The notes under the pieces were generated by a model. The model saw only the letters and a list, made by a program, of their open reading frames with translations. It did not search any database and had not been told where the DNA came from. The position numbers and the translations under genes are program-made. 64,000 nucleotides of DNA from Edaphobacter lichenicola (GTDB lineage: Bacteria > Acidobacteriota > Terriglobia > Terriglobales > Acidobacteriaceae), in the NCBI RefSeq assembly GCF_025264645.1, contig NZ_CP073696.1:4650001-4714000 (forward strand). The letters are read 5' to 3'. This document shows, piece after piece, positions 26,973 to 33,764 of this stretch (position 1 is its first letter; the number at the start of each line of letters is the position of its first letter).

Positions 26973-28244
26973 TCAGCACGACCGAGCGTAGATGCGCAGG
27001 ACATCTCTGATCTTGTCGACGATCAAAGAAGTAGGGTCGTTCGATATCTCCCCAATCCGAACACGTGCATATTGAATCGGGAGATAGAGACTTAGAACGC
27101 TTTCCGGAATTGTAGTTGCTTTAAGATTATGGATCAGTCGCGCGACGGAAGCTGCAATCTCAGGATAGTGCCAGTAATATCGAACACGATCACTGTAGCT
27201 GAAGCGTCGAAGTATTTGCTGCTCTCTATAGTTTCCCTGGTAGTAAGGCTGCCATGCATTGGGGTTGGCAACCATTGTCTGGTCAACCGTTTGTAACAGC
27301 TTCGATTGCTCTTCAGGTGCGATCAACAAATCTTCGATAGCGGCGAGCGCGTCTAATGCTTCGCGTAAAGCAAACGTCAACGCCGGACCAACTTTTAGAA
27401 TGGCAAATCCATCGTGCACCAGTTCGCCATATGCGTGTGGAAGCTGGTAGTCCGTTGAATGCGCTTCAAAGACGATCTCGCTAGCTTCCTGCTGTCGCCA
27501 TTCAACGAGTGATTGTGCCTTCGCGCGTCGGTAGTAAACGACACTGTCGTGATCGAACTCCACCCCCGGTTGCACAACCATCGCGATCACACGCTTCCAT
27601 GCGTCGCCCAAACCGTTCTCTGCAAAAACCTGCCGATGAATCGCTAGAGTACGTGCAGCAGCTGCAGGAGGAGTAATCGCGAGGCCATCGAGCGAATGCG
27701 TTGCGCCGCCGGGCGTAGGTACTTCAGTCCCGATGACATAGACCGGCTTATCTGCGCCACCAGCGTAAGCTGCCTCGGCGGCGGCGCAGAGCTCCGCGCT
27801 TCGATTCGCAACCTCTTCATCACTAAGTGTGGTCGGATCGCCAAGACACGACATGCTAGCGTCTAAATGTATTTTGCTGAAGGAAGCCTTGGCATAGGCG
27901 GACACCATGGTCGTTGCCTGTTGCATCGCCTCAGCTGCTGGCAGATGTCGCCATGGATTGGGCCCGAGGTGATCTCCTCCGAGCACAAGCTTTTGTGGTT
28001 CGAGATGAGCGTCGGCCGCAATCTTTTCGGCAAAGGTGCGGAAGTCGGACGGCTGCATCCCGGTGTATCCGCCCATCTGGTTGACCTGATTACTCGTCGC
28101 CTCGATAAGTAGAAGACTTCCATCCGCTGCAGCCTGTTCTGCCGCGGCGCGTAAGACAAGCGGATGCGCCGAACACACCGAATAGATTCCCAGCTGAGTG
28201 CCGTCAGCCCGCAATCTGAGATGATCTTGGAGAATAGAGGACAT
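26973..28244 (-). CDS. agaZ: AgaZ/KbaZ/GatZ family protein (tagatose-phosphate kinase or aldolase subunit)
   Basis: The 423-residue product matches the GatZ/KbaZ/AgaZ family over its usual full length: GIYSVCSAHPLVLRAAAEQA (19-38), LIEATSNQVNQMGGYTGM, LGGDHLGPNPW and KIHLDASMSC. In enterobacteria GatZ/KbaZ is the non-catalytic partner of the class II tagatose-1,6-bisphosphate aldolase; in reconstructed GalNAc pathways AgaZ has been assigned as a tagatose-6-phosphate kinase. No KbaY/AgaY catalytic subunit is in the window, so the second role, or use of a remote aldolase, is more likely. It follows the agaS gene with only one base between them, so they form an operon. Confidence 0.88.
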   Translation of the reverse strand: MSSILQDHLRLRADGTQLGIYSVCSAHPLVLRAAAEQAAADGSLLLIEATSNQVNQMGGYTGMQPSDFRTFAEKIAADAHLEPQKLVLGGDHLGPNPWRHLPAAEAMQQATTMVSAYAKASFSKIHLDASMSCLGDPTTLSDEEVANRSAELCAAAEAAYAGGADKPVYVIGTEVPTPGGATHSLDGLAITPPAAAARTLAIHRQVFAENGLGDAWKRVIAMVVQPGVEFDHDSVVYYRRAKAQSLVEWRQQEASEIVFEAHSTDYQLPHAYGELVHDGFAILKVGPALTFALREALDALAAIEDLLIAPEEQSKLLQTVDQTMVANPNAWQPYYQGNYREQQILRRFSYSDRVRYYWHYPEIAASVARLIHNLKATTIPESVLSLYLPIQYARVRIGEISNDPTSLIVDKIRDVLRIYARSC

Positions 28245-28245
28245 C

Positions 28246-29430
28246 TCAACGGTAGATCGTGAAGTCGCTCACGACGCGGTTAATCACGCCTGCCGGGCTT
28301 GGCGCATCAGGTCTTAAACCAAAGGCAATGGAGTAGTAAAGACCGAGAAGCTGTCCAAAGATGACATCCACAGCAGGACGGTAAGCGTCAGAAAGGGATC
28401 CATCGATAGCATGATATGTATCGCAAAGGGGAGCAATTTCACCCTCGGCTGATTTCAGGCCAACAACAACGCAGGTTGCAGTAATGTTCTTCGCCTTAAT
28501 CTCACGAAGCAGGTCAGCTTCGTAACGAAAACGAGCTCGCTCCGACGACAGAAAGCAAATCAGATTGGTATCACGATCAAGGGCAGCCATTGGGCCGTGA
28601 CGAAGCCCAAGTGAAGTCTGTGGCATAGTTGTGACTTGTCCGCCAGACATCTCTAACACTTTGAGAGATGCTTCCTTCGCAACAGCGGCAAGCGATCCCG
28701 AACCAATCATGCAGATACGCTGTGTTCGGCGAGCGGCCATTTTTTTTGCAAGCTCAGCAGAGTCGCTCAGAAACTTATTTGCCGCGTCGATCATGCCATC
28801 GAGAATGGGCTTATACTCTGCGAAACTCCAGGCGTGTGCCAGGCATTGCCCTAACACGACCATGTTCGTGAATGAGCTGGTCATGGCTAGGCTGCGGTCG
28901 TTCACTGCATCGTCGAGAACTGCTGTGCAGACACGAGCATGGTTGGCACCAAGTCCCGCCATCCTGGAGTTAGGATTGCAAGTGACTACCAGGTGCGCGA
29001 TCTCGGGATAGATCTCCAGAGCCTGCTCCAGAACATTTACCCCTTCGGGAGAGTCACCAGAGCGTGAAAATGAGATCCAAAGATAGCGGCGGCCCGGGAT
29101 GACGTACTCCGACATACTAGGGAGCAAATCTGTACTTGCAACTGCTGATGCTTCGCATCCCCAACGCTGTCTGAGCAGAAGTGCGAGCGACTCTCCGATA
29201 AAGTCAGAGGTGCCGGCGCCAATGAGCATTACGATCGGCCGCTTTTCCAGAGGACCGGTCACACCGGTCTGCTCCAGGAAACTCCGAAACCGCTCCTGCT
29301 GCGCCTCGAAGAATAACGCGGTCTTGCGCCACGTCTCTGGCTGCTGCGCAATCTCTCGCGGTGTAAAAATTAGCCCCCGTGACTCCTGTTCGGACGTCGG
29401 CAGATCAAGCAAACTTGCTAATGCACCCAC
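28246..29430 (-). CDS. agaS: Galactosamine-6-phosphate deaminase/isomerase AgaS (SIS domain)
   Basis: The protein has two SIS sugar-isomerase domains: IVMLIGAGTSDFIGESLALLL and, further on, MIGSGSLAAVAKEASLKVLEMSGG with SLGLRHGPMAAL. AgaS converts galactosamine-6-phosphate to tagatose-6-phosphate and ammonia. I place the start at GTG 29430 (394 residues) because GGAGG lies 9 bp upstream; a longer reading from TTG 29481 would add 17 residues encoded by the T-rich operator-like tract (FVSFVFGFGF), which is unlikely to be protein. It is divergent from the PfkB kinase gene across 75 bp and heads the agaS-agaZ operon. Confidence 0.88.
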   Translation of the reverse strand: MGALASLLDLPTSEQESRGLIFTPREIAQQPETWRKTALFFEAQQERFRSFLEQTGVTGPLEKRPIVMLIGAGTSDFIGESLALLLRQRWGCEASAVASTDLLPSMSEYVIPGRRYLWISFSRSGDSPEGVNVLEQALEIYPEIAHLVVTCNPNSRMAGLGANHARVCTAVLDDAVNDRSLAMTSSFTNMVVLGQCLAHAWSFAEYKPILDGMIDAANKFLSDSAELAKKMAARRTQRICMIGSGSLAAVAKEASLKVLEMSGGQVTTMPQTSLGLRHGPMAALDRDTNLICFLSSERARFRYEADLLREIKAKNITATCVVVGLKSAEGEIAPLCDTYHAIDGSLSDAYRPAVDVIFGQLLGLYYSIAFGLRPDAPSPAGVINRVVSDFTIYR

Positions 29431-29439
29431 GTAATCAGT

Positions 29440-29444
29440 CCTCC
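29440..29444 (-). promoter_or_regulatory. Ribosome binding site that sets the agaS start
   Basis: GGAGG on the minus strand lies 9 bp before GTG 29430 and falls inside the longer TTG-initiated reading, which argues for the shorter protein. Confidence 0.7.
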
Positions 29445-29455
29445 AAAAACCAAAT

Positions 29456-29482
29456 CCAAAAACAAAAGAAACAAAACACAAG
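29456..29482 (-). promoter_or_regulatory. Candidate AgaR-type operator between agaS and the sugar kinase
   Basis: The minus strand reads as GTTTT-GTTTC-TTTTG-TTTTT-GG, a run of TTT triplets spaced by 5 bp that resembles the phased pattern of enterobacterial AgaR operators. It sits in a 75-bp divergent promoter region, where one bound repressor could control both operons. Confidence 0.45.
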
Positions 29483-29505
29483 AAATAGTAACATAAAAGC
29501 TAATT

Positions 29506-30489
29506 ATGAAAGCGACCAATGACGGAGCGACAACTGTGAACGAAGCGACCATAAAACCTCGCTTCGATGTGACCATCGCCGGTGAAATCAACCTGGACCT
29601 TATTCTGTACGGGCTACCTCAAGAAATGCCGGTTGAGCGCGAGTTGCTGGCTTCGGACTTCCGATTCACCCTTGGAAGTTCGTCTGCCATTGTTGCTCAT
29701 AATCTCGCTTCACTAGGGCTAAAGGTCGGTTTCGTGACGCGTGTCGGTTCCGACGAGCTTGGAAAGCTGGCTTTGGCAAGGCTGGCAGAGAGCGGAGTCG
29801 ATCTTACGCACGTTCAAGCCGGAGTCGGGTCCTCCGGTACTGGAGTGACAGTTCTTCTGCCTCACGGCCAGGAGCGCCATATCCTTACCTACCTGGGAAC
29901 CATGGCGGAGATGACCATAGATGATCTTCCAATGGAGTACCTTACCTCGTCCCGTCACTTTCATCTGTCCTCGTTGTACCTTCAGCGCGGCCTTCAGCCC
30001 GGTCTCGCAGACTTTCTTCGCAAGCTAAAGTCAGCTGGCTTGACCATCTCGCTCGACACAAACGACGATCCGGAGGATAAGTGGGGAGGCGTGCTCAATG
30101 AGATCCTGGATCTTGTCGATATCCTTCTTCCTAGCCAAAGTGAGTTGATTCGCATAGCTGGAGTCTCAACGGTTGAGCAGGCTTTGGAGATCGTCGGTCG
30201 CCGTGTTCCCGTAATTGTGGTCAAGTGCGGTTCGAGCGGAGCACTTGTACAGGATGGAGACAAACGTCGGCACATTCCAGGTCTCTCTGTAGTTCCGGTC
30301 GACACGATTGGGGCAGGGGACAGCTTCAATGCGGGCTTCCTAAGCGCCTATCTCCGCGGCGCCTCTCTAACCGAAGCTGCACGTATCGGTAATGTCACGG
30401 GCGCGCTCTCTACACTGGCGTCGGGCGGCACAGAGGCCTTTCGAGACCAAACCCTTAGGCAAAGCTTTCTATCTCAAAACGGAGTCTAG
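29506..30489 (+). CDS. agaK: PfkB-family sugar kinase, probable GalNAc kinase
   Basis: This 327-residue PfkB/ribokinase-family protein carries the N-terminal GEINLDLIL segment (near 27), the GSSSAIVAHNLASLGLKVGFVTRVG signature, and the C-terminal DTIGAGDSFNAGF signature (about 266-278) with the catalytic Asp. ATG 29506 lacks a clear ribosome site; GTG 29536 has GGAG 8 bp upstream and may be the true start (317 residues). Divergent from agaS within the GalNAc locus, it most likely phosphorylates GalNAc at C6 (AgaK role). Tagatose-6-phosphate is the other reasonable substrate. Confidence 0.8.
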   Translation: MKATNDGATTVNEATIKPRFDVTIAGEINLDLILYGLPQEMPVERELLASDFRFTLGSSSAIVAHNLASLGLKVGFVTRVGSDELGKLALARLAESGVDLTHVQAGVGSSGTGVTVLLPHGQERHILTYLGTMAEMTIDDLPMEYLTSSRHFHLSSLYLQRGLQPGLADFLRKLKSAGLTISLDTNDDPEDKWGGVLNEILDLVDILLPSQSELIRIAGVSTVEQALEIVGRRVPVIVVKCGSSGALVQDGDKRRHIPGLSVVPVDTIGAGDSFNAGFLSAYLRGASLTEAARIGNVTGALSTLASGGTEAFRDQTLRQSFLSQNGV

Positions 30490-30570
30490 AAACTAGAGAC
30501 ACAAAATCCTCAAGACGTTCGGTTGCATCCAACAGCTTTGGCCAGTCTATGCGTGCGTCGCGAACTTCTG

Positions 30571-31653
30571 CTACCGAAGCCGCGGCAGAAGTCGAAGAGC
30601 ATTCTCCCGATACACCTTCAACAAAACATCCTCCGGCAGAAACATTCCGTAGATATTCCATCTCCCCTGCCGTGACGCGTGCGAGGGGTACTCAAAATAC
30701 TCATCAGCGGTCTCTAAAAAGCGAAAATAGAGTCGATACATCTCAGCTTCAGGCAGCAGATCCGTGCCAAACAAAATACGATCCGCATACTTCAAGAAGA
30801 ATGCGCGTGCGCTGTAAGGCTGTCTTCCAAGTTCTGGTGTGCGGGCGCTGATGTCGATCTGCAAATTGGGAAGAGCATCCAGCTGCTCTGCAAGATATGC
30901 CAAATCCTCTCCGCTTTCGGCGCAATGCGCACCTACAAAAGTAGTGGACGGATGTCGCGCGATGACGCGGTTGCGCTGTTCGAGCAAGCCACGCTTCGTG
31001 ACCGGCAGTTGATGAAACCCCCAGTCCGGATGTGCGGCTAACTCCTCGTACCGTTCATTTTCTGCATCGATCGGCTCGAAGAACGCAGTGGGATCAGAGG
31101 TGTGAAACATCACGGGCAGGCCAAGCTCCCCGCACTCCTCAAAGATAGGCGAAAATCGGTCATCATCGATGCGTAACAGAGTACCGTCCGTGTCGCGCAA
31201 CGTTAGTCCGAGGTCCTTCCAGAACTTAATGCCGCATGCGCCATGATCGATCATCCGCTGCAGGCGATCCACGGTGACTTGCACAAAATCACTGCGCTCA
31301 ACCCCATTCCAATCCATCCATCCAATCGTCGAAAAACGCGCAGGCGCAGCGGCGTGATAGCGGTCCATCATATCCAACGCTTTTTGACCAACCTGCATGG
31401 TGATGTTGACAACATGCTCTACGCCGCATTGATCCATGATGGAGAGAACGTCCTGAGGATCCATGGAGTCGAGATGATTGTGATAGTCGATCACCGGAAA
31501 TCGTGCGCGCTCCACCGTGTGCACCTTGCTGGTCAGGCTGGAACGTGGATGGAAGTCGCTCAGGCGAAGATCAACCTCTGCCGTGGCGCTAACCATGTCA
31601 ACGAACTTGTCCGAGGTGTCTTCAGAACCTGGAGCTCTCACGAAAGGCCTCAT
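30571..31653 (-). CDS. Amidohydrolase-2-type metal-dependent hydrolase
   Basis: The 360-residue product has the TIM-barrel amidohydrolase pattern: HxH at residues 58-60 (DYHNHLDS), GIKFWKDLGL, MFHTSD, VGAHCAES and ILFGTDLLP, giving the metal-binding His residues and the final Asp. No signal peptide is seen. It is convergent with the kinase gene and divergent from the MFS porter, with a candidate operator in between. The GalNAc locus has no AgaA/NagA deacetylase, so this hydrolase is a candidate for the deacetylation step, but the family more often contains decarboxylases and lactonases. ATG 31653 and ATG 31596 are both possible starts. Confidence 0.75.
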   Translation of the reverse strand: MRPFVRAPGSEDTSDKFVDMVSATAEVDLRLSDFHPRSSLTSKVHTVERARFPVIDYHNHLDSMDPQDVLSIMDQCGVEHVVNITMQVGQKALDMMDRYHAAAPARFSTIGWMDWNGVERSDFVQVTVDRLQRMIDHGACGIKFWKDLGLTLRDTDGTLLRIDDDRFSPIFEECGELGLPVMFHTSDPTAFFEPIDAENERYEELAAHPDWGFHQLPVTKRGLLEQRNRVIARHPSTTFVGAHCAESGEDLAYLAEQLDALPNLQIDISARTPELGRQPYSARAFFLKYADRILFGTDLLPEAEMYRLYFRFLETADEYFEYPSHASRQGRWNIYGMFLPEDVLLKVYRENALRLLPRLR

Positions 31654-31670
31654 CGATTTGTATCTTTTTA

Positions 31671-31690
31671 TTACGTTTTGTTTCGATTAC
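31671..31690 (+). promoter_or_regulatory. Candidate AgaR-type operator between the amidohydrolase and MFS genes
   Basis: TTACG-TTTTG-TTTCG-ATTAC shows T-rich blocks with 5-bp phase, like the sites at 18563 (minus strand) and 29456. It lies 18 bp upstream of the amidohydrolase start and in the leader region of the porter gene. Confidence 0.4.
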
Positions 31691-31901
31691 ACTACAGCTC
31701 CACCAAACTTGCGTCAAGGTGTTCGTCTACAACCTCCTGCTTCTTCTGAAAGTTACGATCGGCGGTCCCGCAATCCGGATAGATTGAGTGAGATTTCCCA
31801 CGCTGAGTTCATTACGATACGCTCTCTGCGAGAGTCTTCCCCTCAACCGAACGCAGTCAAGCCGTTTCGAATTAGAACCTAAATTCTCTTCAAGGGAACC
31901 C

Positions 31902-33590
31902 ATGAATCCAGCTTCTTCAGTCAGAGTCAGTCCTGTTTTTTACAACAGATTTCTCCTGTGTATCGCTGGGTTGGGCGGCCTCCTCTATGGAATTGACATA
32001 GGCATCATCTCCGCAGCTCTCCTCTATCTGGGCAAAACAGTTGATCTGACAGTGAGTCAGACATCTGCGATCGTCGCAGCTGTGCTCGGCGGCAGCATGC
32101 TCTCCTCGCTCATCGCGGGATTTTTCGCTGACTGGTTCGGCCGAAAAAAGATGGTCATCCTAAGCGGTCTGCTATTCGTGTCGAGTGTTGGCCTCATCGT
32201 GCTTTCGCACGGCTTCGTCCCTCTTCTGCTCGGGCGGCTACTGCAAGGCTTTAGTGGCGGAGTGATTGCCGTCGTGGTCCCGCTCTATCTCGCCGAGTGT
32301 CTAAGCGCAAACACCCGGGGCAGGGGATCAGCAGTCTTTCAATTCATGTTGACCTTTGGCATCGTCGCTGCAGCCTTCACTGGCTGGTACTACATCCATC
32401 AGGCGGAGGCGGCGATTCGACTAGCCGCAAACGATCCTGTGCTGATCCGAGCGGCTGAAGACCATGCCTGGCGAGGGATGTTTCTCTCCGTCATCTATCC
32501 CGGCATCATCTTCTTTGTCGGTGCATTCTTTCTCAGCGAAACCCCGCGCTGGCTTTTCCGTCAAGGCCGTATAGAAGAGGCGAATGCCGCGCTACGTCGA
32601 GCCTCCTCCGAAGAAGAATCTCAACGAGAGATGCGCGAGATGCAGGAGCTCGCGCTTGAAAACAAACAACAGTCAGCGACACACACGGGATCACTGCTAC
32701 AGCGTAAATATGTCGTTCCATTCGCTCTTGCGTGCGTCATTCTTGCTTGCAATCAGGCAACAGGCATCAACTCGATCCTGAGCTACTTAATCGTCATTCT
32801 GAAGCAGGCCGGCATGTCCGCAACTCATGCCGCACAAGGAGATCTCGCGGTTAAGCTTCTCAACTGCGCCATGACCATCGTTGCGATTGCATTGATCGAC
32901 AAGAAGGGAAGAAAGTTTCTGCTCACTTTAGGAACGGGCGGCATCGTCCTCGCACTGTTGGTGATAGCTTTTTTCTTCTACGGATTCGAGTCTCATCGCC
33001 TCGACATTACCAATCAGGTGCAAAGGCAAGTCCAGAGAAACGGCTTGAAGCTGTCTTCAAGCGATATCACAACCTGGTCGTCTCAAGAATCCGGCGCAAA
33101 GGCTCTGACGGTCCTCTACTCCTACGGAGCTGGCGACAAGATGGCAACCATGGTCAGCACCGATACGGAGCCACTGTCGATAGCTCCAGATGCCAGGTTC
33201 CCTACCCAGCACTTGAATATCAAACGCGCCTTCCTCAGCAACGTTCCTGCAGAGCGAACAGGTTGGTTCATCACCTTCGGCCTCGCCTTATTCATTGCCA
33301 GCTTTTCCATTGGGCCAGGTGTGGTTGTCTGGCTCACCTTATCCGAGTTGATGCCGACCCGCATCCGCTCGGCGGGGATGGGCATCGCATTACTTCTCAA
33401 TCAAGGAGTCTCCACGCTTATCGCAGGCGTATTTCTTCCGCTAGTTTCGACCTATGGCTACTACTTAATGTTTTTAGTCTGGGCAGCCTGCACAGTCGTT
33501 TATTTCATCACCGCGGCGTTCTTCCTTCCTGAAACAAAGGGAAAAACCCTTGAAGAGATTGAGCGCCAGTTCGATCCAGCTCATGGATGA
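31902..33590 (+). CDS. MFS sugar porter (SP family)
   Basis: From ATG 31902 (AAGGGAACCC just upstream) the product has 562 residues and twelve predicted membrane segments. I reject the ORF start at 31788 because it adds 38 residues of non-conserved sequence. Sugar-porter signatures are present: ADWFGRKKM after TM2, RWLFRQGRIEEA after TM6, and PETKGKTLEEIE at the C-terminus. It is about 90 residues longer than typical XylE/GalP-type porters because of a polar stretch between TM9 and TM10 (about 360-450), with a further short expansion between TM5 and TM6. Within the locus it is the likely GalNAc (or released sugar) importer of the inner membrane. Confidence 0.85.
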   Translation: MNPASSVRVSPVFYNRFLLCIAGLGGLLYGIDIGIISAALLYLGKTVDLTVSQTSAIVAAVLGGSMLSSLIAGFFADWFGRKKMVILSGLLFVSSVGLIVLSHGFVPLLLGRLLQGFSGGVIAVVVPLYLAECLSANTRGRGSAVFQFMLTFGIVAAAFTGWYYIHQAEAAIRLAANDPVLIRAAEDHAWRGMFLSVIYPGIIFFVGAFFLSETPRWLFRQGRIEEANAALRRASSEEESQREMREMQELALENKQQSATHTGSLLQRKYVVPFALACVILACNQATGINSILSYLIVILKQAGMSATHAAQGDLAVKLLNCAMTIVAIALIDKKGRKFLLTLGTGGIVLALLVIAFFFYGFESHRLDITNQVQRQVQRNGLKLSSSDITTWSSQESGAKALTVLYSYGAGDKMATMVSTDTEPLSIAPDARFPTQHLNIKRAFLSNVPAERTGWFITFGLALFIASFSIGPGVVVWLTLSELMPTRIRSAGMGIALLLNQGVSTLIAGVFLPLVSTYGYYLMFLVWAACTVVYFITAAFFLPETKGKTLEEIERQFDPAHG

Positions 33591-33764
33591 TGTTTTGAAC
33601 TCTGTCCGATATCGATCGCACGGGAACCTCACAAAATCCTCGGAAGCACGGCGAAAACTCTGGGCTCCTAAAGTACTGTTGCATCTCGAAATCTGAGCTC
33701 CGTAATGCGCAGCGAGGCTGAACTCGTTGCATCGATCTTTGAGCCCTCACTATACTCATTTTTC

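Noticed and set aside
29431..29481. 17-residue N-terminal extension of AgaS from TTG 29481
   Set aside because: It is encoded by a T-rich operator-like tract, and GGAGG sits inside it in place for GTG 29430.
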